This document shows, in pieces, positions 26,056-33,896 of a stretch of DNA of 64,000 nucleotides; position 1 is the stretch's first letter, and every line of letters starts with the position of its first letter. Made by a program: the position numbers and the translations under genes. The notes under the pieces are model-generated. The model searched no databases. It saw only the letters and a program-made list of their open reading frames with translations, and was not told where the DNA came from. The DNA is from Tumebacillus lacus (lineage in GTDB: Bacteria > Bacillota > Bacilli > Tumebacillales > Tumebacillaceae): contig NZ_JAPMLT010000001.1 of NCBI RefSeq assembly GCF_026410385.1, forward strand, positions 1 to 64,000. Direction: 5' to 3'.

Positions 26056-26094
26056 GGTGATAACTTGAAGAGGAAAGGTGGTATCTGTTTCGAC

Positions 26095-26118
26095 ATGATC
26101 TTTTCGTTTGAATTCTAA
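26095..26118 (+). CDS. Possible 7-residue leader peptide of the ABC-F gene
   Basis: ATG-ATC-TTT-TCG-TTT-GAA-TTC-TAA would encode MIFSFEF. A GAGGAAAGGTGG purine tract lies about 13 bases upstream, a little far for a strong site. Short leader peptides are a known part of antibiotic-induced ABC-F regulation; this one is a candidate only. Confidence 0.35.
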   Translation: MIFSFEF

Positions 26119-26156
26119 TACACCCTGAGACGAAAATAGGTGTGGAAGAATGCAAA

Positions 26157-26316
26157 CGCGGCTTGTTTTAGACAAGCGGCGAAGGCGGGAGAACTGTGTC
26201 CGCTTTCGTGAGAAGAACGTGATTCGAAACGGTTACGGGACAGGTCTGCGGGCCTGTTGCTGTCCTCTTTCGTCTGTTCGTTCTGCCGTGGGCGCGTTTG
26301 CACCCGCGGCTTTTTT
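26157..26316 (+). promoter_or_regulatory. Candidate transcription attenuator in the ABC-F leader
   Basis: The leader has a first hairpin CGCGGCTTGT...ACAAGCGGCG (26157-26181, one mismatch), a small ACAGG/CCTGT hairpin near 26240-26257, and an intrinsic terminator GCCGTGGG...CCCGCGGC plus six T at 26285-26316, all upstream of the ABC-F start and inside its transcript. No gene precedes this terminator in the transcript except the possible leader peptide, so premature termination is the natural reading. Confidence 0.65.
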
Positions 26317-26365
26317 GCGTCTTGGGGTCGGTCGGAACGAGTTTAAGATCCCAGGGGGAATGGAT

Positions 26366-28192
26366 ATGTACGCGATGCAATGGATGGATTTGAAAAAGAT
26401 GTTTGGGACGAGAACGGTGTTTGCCGGTGTGAGCGGCGGGCTGTTGCCAGGCGAGAAGGTCGGGCTGGTGGGACCGAACGGAGTCGGCAAGTCAACGTTT
26501 CTGCACGTGTTGTGCGGGAAGGTTCCGACGGAGGACGGCACGGTGCTGTGGGATCGGACGGTGACTTCAGAGCGGGTCGGTCTTTTGACGCAGCAGACGG
26601 AGTGGGGCTCCGGTGAATCGGTTAAAGGATATGTGCGCGCCGGTAAAGTAGGACTATTGTCCTTGGAAAAGGATCTAAATGAGATCGAAGGCCTATTATC
26701 GGTGGGTATTATTTCCCGAGAAATAGAGGAGTTGTTGGTGCGGTACGGGGAGTTGCAGGAGCGGTATGAGTCGCTCGGCGGCTATTCGGTGGAAGCGGAG
26801 GTCGAGCGGGTGCTGCGCGAGGTCGGTCTGCCGGACGCGGTGTGGGAGCAGGAGGTGGCATCGTTGAGCGGCGGGCAGAAGACGCGGGCGCAACTCGCGC
26901 GTTTGTTGCTGCAGGAGCCGGAGGTGTTGCTGCTCGATGAGCCCACGAACCATCTGGACGGAGAGACGATCGAGTGGCTGGAGCGGTTTGTGCGAGGGTA
27001 TGCCGGGACGGTGCTGGCGGTGTCGCATGACCGGGTGTTTTTGGATCGGGCGGTGACGCGGATCTTGGAGCTGAGAAAAGACGGGATGGGGTCGTATCCG
27101 GGCGATTATACGGCGTATGCGCTGGCGAAGGAGGCGGAGCGGCAGCGGCACCGGTCGTTGTATGAGAAGCAACAGGCGGAGGCGCGCCATCTGCAGGAGT
27201 CGGTGGATCGGTTTCGACTGTGGGCGCAGCGGGCGCATGGCGGCGGCGACAAGAGCGGGGCGAAGAAGATGCATGCGAAGATGCGGCACAAGGGGCGGCA
27301 GTTGGAGAAGTTGCAGGCGGAGCGTGTGGCCGCGCCGCGTGATCAGGTCGGAATGAAGATCGGATTTGTGGGTGGGGAGGCGTTTGGAAACCGGGCGTTT
27401 CTCGTGGAAGGCGTAGCTGTCCGGTTTGCGGAGCGGACGTTGTATGAAGGGGTGACGTTTGCCGTGGAGAAGGGGCAGCGGGTGGCGTTGGTCGGGCCGA
27501 ACGGGTGCGGAAAATCGACGCTGCTCAAGGTGCTGTGCGGGGAGATGGAGCCAAGTGACGGGGAGGTCAGGCGCAGTCCGTCGGTGCGGATCGGCTATTT
27601 CGGGCAGGAGGTGGAGCGGCTCGATCCGACACGGACGGTGCTGGCGGAAGTTTTGGAGATCGAGGGACTGACGGAGACGGATGCGCGGACGATCCTCGGG
27701 AGTTTTTTGTTTCGGAAAGAGGAGGTGGGCAAGAAGGTCGGCGAGTTGAGTCAGGGAGAGAAATGCCGGGTGGCGTTTGTGAAGCTGATGCTGGCCGATG
27801 TAAATGTTTTGGTGTTGGATGAGCCGACCAATTATCTGGATATTCTGTCGCGGGAACGGATGGAAGAAGCGTTGAGGGAATATTCCGGAACTTTGCTTGT
27901 GGTGTCGCACGACCGACGGCTGGTGGAGCGGTTGGCGACGCAGGTGCTGGTGTTTGCGGACGGGGCGGTGACGCACTATCCGGGAACGTGGCAGGAATGG
28001 CAGGAGCGACAGGCTCGAAGGGCGCAGACGCATGTGGAGGTGCGGCATGCAGAGGCGAGGCTGTTGCTTCAGATGGAGTTGTCGAGGCTGGCGGAGCAGG
28101 CGGCAGACGGGCAGTTGTCGGAGGAGAAGCGGGCGGTATATGTGCGGGAGATGGATCGGGTGTCGGGGGAGTTGCGGGCTTTGCATGACTAA
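26366..28192 (+). CDS. ABC-F family ATPase (possible ribosome-protection protein)
   Basis: A 608-residue soluble protein with two ABC ATPase domains and no membrane helices. Domain 1: Walker A GPNGVGKST 36-44, LSGGQ 167-171, Walker B and LLLDEPTNHLD 188-198. The interdomain linker is charged and helical, about 255-335. Domain 2: Walker A GPNGCGKST 377-385, LSQGE 461-465, LVLDEPTNYLD 482-492. The C-terminal ~70 residues are charged. ABC-F proteins act on the ribosome as translation factors or antibiotic-resistance factors. The ATG at 26366 is chosen because AGGGGG lies 7 bases upstream; the ATG at 26360 is too close. The attenuator-like leader favours an inducible resistance role, which is inferred. 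Confidence 0.88.
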   Translation: MYAMQWMDLKKMFGTRTVFAGVSGGLLPGEKVGLVGPNGVGKSTFLHVLCGKVPTEDGTVLWDRTVTSERVGLLTQQTEWGSGESVKGYVRAGKVGLLSLEKDLNEIEGLLSVGIISREIEELLVRYGELQERYESLGGYSVEAEVERVLREVGLPDAVWEQEVASLSGGQKTRAQLARLLLQEPEVLLLDEPTNHLDGETIEWLERFVRGYAGTVLAVSHDRVFLDRAVTRILELRKDGMGSYPGDYTAYALAKEAERQRHRSLYEKQQAEARHLQESVDRFRLWAQRAHGGGDKSGAKKMHAKMRHKGRQLEKLQAERVAAPRDQVGMKIGFVGGEAFGNRAFLVEGVAVRFAERTLYEGVTFAVEKGQRVALVGPNGCGKSTLLKVLCGEMEPSDGEVRRSPSVRIGYFGQEVERLDPTRTVLAEVLEIEGLTETDARTILGSFLFRKEEVGKKVGELSQGEKCRVAFVKLMLADVNVLVLDEPTNYLDILSRERMEEALREYSGTLLVVSHDRRLVERLATQVLVFADGAVTHYPGTWQEWQERQARRAQTHVEVRHAEARLLLQMELSRLAEQAADGQLSEEKRAVYVREMDRVSGELRALHD

Positions 28193-28254
28193 AAGATGCA
28201 TGAGCAGGAAAAAGGAGGGAAACATAGGGGCAAATCAAAATGGGGAGGAACCCG

Positions 28255-30468
28255 ATGTCCGTATGGTCGAAGATCGGTCGGTTGTTTGCGGTGGACGATA
28301 CGATTCTGGACGAGGATTTCTCGCTGCTCGGGAAGACGAAAGGGCGGTCGGGAAGCGAACCGGAATCGGCTCAAATGCCGCGACAAGACGACCCGCCCGA
28401 AAAAGAACCGCCGGAGGAAGAACAGGTGGCAGAACCGGAGCGAGAACCGGAGGACGGCGGCAGTACGAACAGAATCAAATATCGCAAAACGATTCGTCCG
28501 CGCAAGATCGGCCGTGCAGCACAGGTGGAGAAGGATGGCTCCGAGGCGGTGCGTGAGTCTGAAGGTGCTGGCGGTGAGAGGGAGCCAAAGGCGACACAAG
28601 CGTCACGAGGCGATGACCGCGAGAAGGCGGAACAAAAGTCTGACGGCACAGGTCGCGAGAAGGACGCCGAGGGGGCACAAAAGTCTGACAGCAAAGGTCG
28701 TGAGAAGGAAGCCGAGGCGGCACAAAAGTCTGACAGCACAGGTCGCGAGAAGGCAGCCGAGGCGGCACGTAAGTCCGGCGGTCATGGACGCGCGAGAGAG
28801 ACCGAGGCGGATGTGCAGCAAAGCGACGATGACGATTCGTCGGCGGATGGTGAGGGGAAAGAAACGCCCGATGATTTGGAAGAGGAGGCCGTTCCGGAAA
28901 AGATCGGAGCGAGTCTGGCGGAGAATCGGGAAAGGGTGGAGTTCATTTTTCGGATGCCCACGAACGCGGATGTGGTGATCCGGGACTTTTGGGTGGTCGA
29001 TCATGTGCCGGTGCGGGCGTTTGCCGTGTTTCTGGAGGGGTTGTCCGATACGAAGATCATCAATGAGTATGTGCTCGAACCGCTGATGCTTCGTGCGAAG
29101 GAACCGACGAACGGCGGAAAGGATGATCTTCTCGAACGGGCGCGGGAGATGCTGGTGCCCGGCAATCAGGTTGCGGTGTATGACGCCTGGACCGAAGCGA
29201 CGAAGCAGATCCTCACCGGTTCGACCGCACTCTTTTTCGAAGGAATCGACAAGACGCTGGTCGTGGCGACGAACGGCTGGGCCCATCGCGGCGTCGGCGA
29301 GACCAAGACGGAGACGGTCGTGCGCGGCCCGCACGATGCGTTTACCGAGAACTTGCGCGCCAACACCGGTCTCGTCCGCGCTCGTCTGCGAACGGAACGT
29401 CTGATCACGGAGATGATGCAGATCGGCGAGCTCGCCCCCACCGATCTCGCGATCATGTACGTGGACGGCATTGTCAACCCCGCCCTCGTCGAAGAGGTGA
29501 AACGGCGCATCGAAGCGGTCAAGGTCGATTTTCTGCAGGACAGCGGCCAACTCGAACAGTTTATCGAGGAACCGCCCCGCGGCCTGATCCCCCGGATGAT
29601 GGCCACGGAGCGGCCGGACCGAGTCGCTCAGTCGCTGTCAGAAGGATTTGTCTCGGTCTTTGTCGGTCAAAGCCCATATGTGCTGATCATGCCGACGATG
29701 CTCTGGTCGCTGATTCATACGCCGGAAGATGCCTATCTGCGCTTTCCGTTCGGTTCGTTTATCCGCTTGATCCGCTTTATCGCCTTCGTGGCGGCGATGC
29801 TCTTGCCGGCGATCTATATCGCGATCACCAACTATCATCCGGAGATGATCCCGACCGACCTGATGCTGACCATCGCAGCCGCCCGTGAGAAAGTGCCGTT
29901 TCCGCTGGTGCTGGAGGTGCTACTGATGGAACTGGCCTTGGAACTGATCCGCGAGGCGGGCATCCGCATCCCGAATGTGATCGGTCCGACCATCGGTATC
30001 GTCGGCGCGTTGATTCTCGGACAAGCGGCCGTTCAAGCGGCTGTGATCTCGCCGCTGTTGGTGATCGTGGTCGCGGTGACGGCGCTGTCCGCGTTTACGA
30101 TGCCAAACTACAACATTTCGTTCGCTGTCCGGACGCTGCGCTTTCTGTTCATCTTTCTCGCCGCTTGCTGGGGATTTTACGGGATCACGCTCGGGGTGAT
30201 GTTCATGTCAATGCACTGGGCGCAGACCAAGTCGTTTGGCGTGCCGATGTTGACGCCGATCGCTCCGTTTAAACGCTCCAGCCCAGATGTGATCATCCGC
30301 GGCCCGATCTATGAGCAGGAGATGCGGCCCCGCCCGCTCTACCCGCAGTCGCTGCGGCGGCAAACTCCTTTCACGCGGTCCTGGGCGCCGACGACGCACG
30401 ACTCGGAGGAAGCGCGGCGTAAAAAAGCCAAAGAAAATCCTGACCGCGAACCACGAAGCCGCCGATAA
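28255..30468 (+). CDS. Spore germinant receptor A subunit (GerA family)
   Basis: A 737-residue A subunit of a Ger(x)ABC nutrient receptor in the spore inner membrane. The first ~225 residues are hydrophilic and highly charged and contain four ~15-residue repeats (AQKSDSxGREKxAEA type, about residues 126-185). The conserved GerA domain follows from about 225, with membrane helices clustered at about 500-660. A basic/proline tail ends the protein. The ATG at 28255 follows GGGGAGG. It is the first gene of a gerA-gerB-gerC operon, 12 bases before the B gene. Confidence 0.93.
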   Translation: MSVWSKIGRLFAVDDTILDEDFSLLGKTKGRSGSEPESAQMPRQDDPPEKEPPEEEQVAEPEREPEDGGSTNRIKYRKTIRPRKIGRAAQVEKDGSEAVRESEGAGGEREPKATQASRGDDREKAEQKSDGTGREKDAEGAQKSDSKGREKEAEAAQKSDSTGREKAAEAARKSGGHGRARETEADVQQSDDDDSSADGEGKETPDDLEEEAVPEKIGASLAENRERVEFIFRMPTNADVVIRDFWVVDHVPVRAFAVFLEGLSDTKIINEYVLEPLMLRAKEPTNGGKDDLLERAREMLVPGNQVAVYDAWTEATKQILTGSTALFFEGIDKTLVVATNGWAHRGVGETKTETVVRGPHDAFTENLRANTGLVRARLRTERLITEMMQIGELAPTDLAIMYVDGIVNPALVEEVKRRIEAVKVDFLQDSGQLEQFIEEPPRGLIPRMMATERPDRVAQSLSEGFVSVFVGQSPYVLIMPTMLWSLIHTPEDAYLRFPFGSFIRLIRFIAFVAAMLLPAIYIAITNYHPEMIPTDLMLTIAAAREKVPFPLVLEVLLMELALELIREAGIRIPNVIGPTIGIVGALILGQAAVQAAVISPLLVIVVAVTALSAFTMPNYNISFAVRTLRFLFIFLAACWGFYGITLGVMFMSMHWAQTKSFGVPMLTPIAPFKRSSPDVIIRGPIYEQEMRPRPLYPQSLRRQTPFTRSWAPTTHDSEEARRKKAKENPDREPRSRR
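28630..28809 (+). repeat. Four 45-bp tandem repeats in the gerA-type gene
   Basis: Units begin at 28630, 28675, 28720 and 28765, each about 45 bases (15 codons) and in frame. The second and third units are nearly identical; the fourth is diverged. Confidence 0.85.
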
Positions 30469-30480
30469 GGAGGAGTGCAT

Positions 30481-31596
30481 GTGCTGAAGACCGGATATCT
30501 CGGACGCAGGGAACTGTTTGCGCTGGTGTTCGCCGTGCTGCTCGCCAACGTCTTTCTCACGTTGCCGCAACAGATGGTGATGCACGGAGGCGCGGCAGCT
30601 TGGATGATCCCGTTCGTCTCCGCCATGATCTGCATGATCGTCTGGGCGGTGTGCGCGCCCGCTCTGGTCATGCATCCCGGCGAAAATATGCTCTCTTTGG
30701 CGGAGCGCTGTCTCGGCCGGATCGGGGCCGGGATCGCGGTGCTGATGATCTGCCTGTTTCTGATGGCGGAGGCGGCCTCGACGTTTCGCCTCTTCACGGA
30801 GATGGTGATCACGACGGTGTTGCCCCGCTCTCCCATCTCGTTTATCGCGATACCGTTTTTGCTGTCGGTGCTGTATTACGCGTATACGGGGATCGAAGGA
30901 TTGACCCGCGTGTCCAGTCTGTTTTTGCTGCTTTTTCTGTTTGGACTGGTCTCGTTGCTGGCGCTTAACAGCAACTGGATGAATGTCGAGTATCTGTTTC
31001 CTTTTTGGGGTACCGGGCCGTTACGGGTGATCAGCGGCGGCTGGCAGTTTTCCGGCGCGTTTCTCAACGTGCTGCTTCTGGCGGTGTTCGGATCGCTGCT
31101 GCGAAATCCGGCAGACGCGGTGCGGATCGGCTATTGGAGCACGGGCGCGACGGCGGTGGTGTATGCGGTGATGGTGCTGTCGTTTACGCTGATCTTCCCG
31201 CCGGAAGCGTCGATGCGTGCGCCGTTTCCGCTCTATCAGCTGGGCCGCTTGATCTACATCGGCCAGTTTATTCAGCGGTTGGAAGCGGCGTTTGTGTTTA
31301 TCTGGGTGGCGTTGGCGTTGATCAAAGTCGGAACTCTGGTGTTCGTGATCTCCTACCTGATCGCGTGGTTCTGCCGGATGCCGGTCTATCGGCCGGTTGT
31401 GTTTTCTGTCGGCACGATCCTCTATGCGCTGGCGTTTGTGCCGGAGAGTTGGCCGGAGGTCAACATGTGGAACACAAACATCCTGATGAAAGTCGGTTGG
31501 ACGGTGGCTTGGTTCATCCCGATGGCGATCCTTTGGATGGCGCGTTGGAAGGATGGAAAGGGGGAGGATCGGGATGCACACCGAAACGCCTCCTAA
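30481..31596 (+). CDS. Spore germinant receptor B subunit (GerB, APC-like permease fold)
   Basis: A 371-residue integral membrane protein with about ten membrane helices from residue 10 to 360, typical of GerB subunits, which belong to the APC superfamily and bind germinants. The GTG at 30481 (MLKTGYLG) is chosen, 6 bases after AAGGAGGA; a GTG at 30475 is too close to that site. Its end overlaps the C-subunit start by 23 bases, showing translational coupling. Confidence 0.93.
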   Translation: MLKTGYLGRRELFALVFAVLLANVFLTLPQQMVMHGGAAAWMIPFVSAMICMIVWAVCAPALVMHPGENMLSLAERCLGRIGAGIAVLMICLFLMAEAASTFRLFTEMVITTVLPRSPISFIAIPFLLSVLYYAYTGIEGLTRVSSLFLLLFLFGLVSLLALNSNWMNVEYLFPFWGTGPLRVISGGWQFSGAFLNVLLLAVFGSLLRNPADAVRIGYWSTGATAVVYAVMVLSFTLIFPPEASMRAPFPLYQLGRLIYIGQFIQRLEAAFVFIWVALALIKVGTLVFVISYLIAWFCRMPVYRPVVFSVGTILYALAFVPESWPEVNMWNTNILMKVGWTVAWFIPMAILWMARWKDGKGEDRDAHRNAS

Positions 31597-32872
31597 ACGC
31601 GTCTGGCGGCCGTTGCTCAGCCTGTTGCTGATCGTCTCGCTGACGATGGCCGCCTGCACCGGCTGCTATGACAGGATCGAACTGGAAGGGATGGCGTTTG
31701 TCGTGTCGCTCGGCATCGACAAAGCTCCGGAGAATATGATCGACGTGACAGCCCGCATCGCCGTGCCGAGCGCACAGGAAGCCGGGCGCGAGGAGGGCGG
31801 TGAGTCGGGGAGTCAGGTATCCGGCGCGGAGGCGATCACCGTACGGGCGCACACGATCCCCGGTGCGCTCAACTTTTTAAACACGACGGTCGAACGGCGG
31901 ATCTCGCTGCTCCATCTGGCTAACCTCGTGGTCGGGGAGGAGATGGCAAAGGACGAGCAGTTCATCGAGTTTCTGCGTCCGCTGACCCGGTATCGGGAGT
32001 TTCGCCGCACCGTCCATGTGTTTGTCACGCGCGGGACCGCGCGGGAGACGTTTGACCAAAACAAGCCGGTGCTGGAAAAATCGGTCAGTCGATTTAACGA
32101 GTCGGTCACCAATGTCGGCAAGCACACCGGATTGACGCCGTACGTGATCTTTCACGAATTTATTACGTCGATGGAAGCGCCCAATCAAGACGCGATCTTG
32201 CCGACAGTGGGGATTAATGACAAGGTGAAGAAAAAAAACAACAGCGACGATTCGGAGGGAGAGTCGTGGGCGGAGGAGACGGAACTCTCCTCCGTGCCCG
32301 GAGAGGTGGTTCGGCAAGGGGGCAATCCGCTGGAGTTTGTCGGCACGGGCGTGTTTCGCGACGCCAAACTGGTCACGATGCTCGACGGTATCGAAACGCG
32401 GATGCTGCTGACTTTGCGCGGGGAACTGTTGCGCACGCAGATGGACTTTCCCGATCCGCTCCAAAAGGGTGCGTACGTTTCGGTGGAGCTCAAACATGCC
32501 CGTTCGCCGCATATCGAGGTGGATCTTTCGCAAAAGCCGGTGCGCGTGCATGTGAATGAGTCCCTCGAAGGGGATTTGATCGGCGTGCAAAGCCATGTCA
32601 ACTATACGGAGTTGAAACATCTGCATCAGTTGGAACAAAAGATCGGAGCTCGGCTGAGTCGTAATCAAAAAGAGCTGATTGAACGGATGTTTCATGAGTA
32701 TCAAGCAGACCCGTTCCACATCTTCAAACAGACGCGGTCCCAGTTTGCGACGGCGGCCGACCTGCAGCGGTTTCCGTTTCGAAAATCGTTGAAGACGGCG
32801 AAGGTGGATGTGAAAGTGACGATCAACATCAGGCGGACCGGTGTGCAGACCGCTCCGATCATCGCCAAGTAG
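31574..32872 (+). CDS. Spore germinant receptor C subunit (Ger(x)C lipoprotein)
   Basis: A 432-residue lipoprotein of the Ger(x)C family. It has a hydrophobic signal at about 14-32 ending in an MAACTGC lipobox region, followed directly by the YDRIELEG motif (family consensus C-W-D-R-x-E-L); either of the two cysteines could be lipidated, the second being the usual position. Ger(x)C family sequence continues to about residue 425. The ATG at 31574 follows GGGGAGGA inside the B gene. Confidence 0.93.
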   Translation: MHTETPPKRVWRPLLSLLLIVSLTMAACTGCYDRIELEGMAFVVSLGIDKAPENMIDVTARIAVPSAQEAGREEGGESGSQVSGAEAITVRAHTIPGALNFLNTTVERRISLLHLANLVVGEEMAKDEQFIEFLRPLTRYREFRRTVHVFVTRGTARETFDQNKPVLEKSVSRFNESVTNVGKHTGLTPYVIFHEFITSMEAPNQDAILPTVGINDKVKKKNNSDDSEGESWAEETELSSVPGEVVRQGGNPLEFVGTGVFRDAKLVTMLDGIETRMLLTLRGELLRTQMDFPDPLQKGAYVSVELKHARSPHIEVDLSQKPVRVHVNESLEGDLIGVQSHVNYTELKHLHQLEQKIGARLSRNQKELIERMFHEYQADPFHIFKQTRSQFATAADLQRFPFRKSLKTAKVDVKVTINIRRTGVQTAPIIAK

Positions 32873-32892
32873 GCAAGGAGGCGAGGGCACAG

Positions 32893-33075
32893 ATGAAGTG
32901 GATCATTCTGGGGTTGCAGTTGTTCCTCCCGGCTGCGGTCGCGGTGTACACGATCAATTTTGGCCGTTGGATGAACAAGCGCGGGGAAGGATTCGGTGCG
33001 GGCACAGCCTATGTGTTGGCCTTGCTGGCGTTCGGCCTCTCCGCCGGGGTGTTGCTGTACAACAACAACAGATAA
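32893..33075 (+). CDS. Small two-helix membrane protein, candidate germinant-receptor D subunit
   Basis: A 60-residue protein with two membrane helices (about 4-22 and 38-56) joined by a basic loop (GRWMNKRGEG). It starts 20 bases after the gerC stop with AAGGAGG, so it belongs to the same operon. In several Bacillus species, small two-helix D proteins encoded in or next to gerA-type operons modulate receptor function; size, topology and position fit that group. There is no sequence proof. It is followed by a terminator. Confidence 0.65.
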   Translation: MKWIILGLQLFLPAAVAVYTINFGRWMNKRGEGFGAGTAYVLALLAFGLSAGVLLYNNNR

Positions 33076-33081
33076 GCGACG

Positions 33082-33120
33082 AAAAAAGGCAGGTGCCGCT
33101 GTGCGCACCTACCTTTTTTT
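33082..33120. terminator. Bidirectional terminator after the ger operon and the GntR gene
   Basis: An AAAAAAGGCAGGTGC...GCACCTACCTTTTTTT hairpin between convergent genes; its minus-strand side overlaps the end of the regulator gene. Confidence 0.9.
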
Positions 33121-33801
33121 GTGCAGAGCCTGTTCGACCTGCTCCAGATGGCGGAGCAGACGGTCGCGGGCCGCGTCCGGATCGCGGTCGCGGATCGCTT
33201 CATAGATCTCCTGATGCTCCTGCCACAGCCGGACGGACGATGCCCCGCGCGCATACAGCCACAGGTTGCGCGAATCCCGGATCGACGCGTTCATCGCTTC
33301 GGAGAGCGAGTTCATCATCGCGGTGAGATAAGGGTTTTTTGTGGCCGCGGCGAGGGCGGTGTGAAACTGAATGTCGGCGAGTCGGCTCGACTCCTCGCTG
33401 TTGACGGCGAGCGACATTTTTTCGAGGATCTGCTCCAGGAGGGCGAGATCGTGCTCGTCGTGGTGCAGGGCCGCCAGCTCTGCGCAGCCGCTCTCGATCA
33501 CCTTGCGCACTTGCAACAGGTGCAGCAGTTCATCAGGCGGTGAGGAGAGCAGCGGCGGCAGGCTGGCCAAGGCAGCGGCCGCGTTTTTTTTGACGTAGGT
33601 GCCTTCGCCTTGGCGCGCTTCGATGAGATCGCGCGCTTTGAGCTGGCTCAGGGCTTCGCGGACGGTGGATTTGCCGACGCCATACTGTTCGGCGAGCCGG
33701 TCGATGGTGGCGATCTTGTCGCCCGGTTTGAGCATGCCTTCTGCGATCATCCGGCCGATCTCGTCGGCGACGATCTGATAGTTTTTCTTTGTCAGGACCA
33801 T
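33109..33801 (-). CDS. GntR/FadR-family transcriptional regulator
   Basis: A 230-residue regulator with an N-terminal winged helix (RLAEQYGVGKSTVREALSQL near 34-53, then the wing ARQGEGTYV) and a C-terminal all-helical FCD ligand-binding domain at about 85-220. FadR-subfamily members commonly sense organic acids. It is divergent from glcD-glcF (95 bases between starts), so it likely controls them in response to glycolate, lactate or a related 2-hydroxyacid. The start at 33801 is not certain. Confidence 0.9.
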   Translation of the reverse strand: MVLTKKNYQIVADEIGRMIAEGMLKPGDKIATIDRLAEQYGVGKSTVREALSQLKARDLIEARQGEGTYVKKNAAAALASLPPLLSSPPDELLHLLQVRKVIESGCAELAALHHDEHDLALLEQILEKMSLAVNSEESSRLADIQFHTALAAATKNPYLTAMMNSLSEAMNASIRDSRNLWLYARGASSVRLWQEHQEIYEAIRDRDPDAARDRLLRHLEQVEQALHKKR

Positions 33802-33827
33802 ATCCCCACTCTACACAACGAGGCTCA

Positions 33828-33856
33828 TTGAAACAAGGCGTAACCTGTGCTAATCT
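33828..33856 (+). promoter_or_regulatory. glcD promoter in the divergent intergenic region
   Basis: TTGAAA (33828-33833), a 17-base spacer and TAATCT (33851-33856). The short palindrome TGTATTTACA (33856-33865) overlaps the end of the -10 box and is a possible operator for the divergent GntR protein. Confidence 0.6.
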
Positions 33857-33896
33857 GTATTTACATTCATCTGATGACTGGGAAGAGGGTTGCGCG

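Noticed and set aside
26150-26365. N-terminal extension of the ABC-F protein (the frame is open from 26150).
   Set aside because: It would translate the terminator and hairpins of the leader, and no ribosome-binding site precedes 26150; ABC-F proteins start near the chosen ATG.
33856-33865. TGTATTTACA as a definite GntR operator.
   Set aside because: A 10-base near-palindrome is expected by chance at this frequency, and no second copy is seen in the intergenic region.
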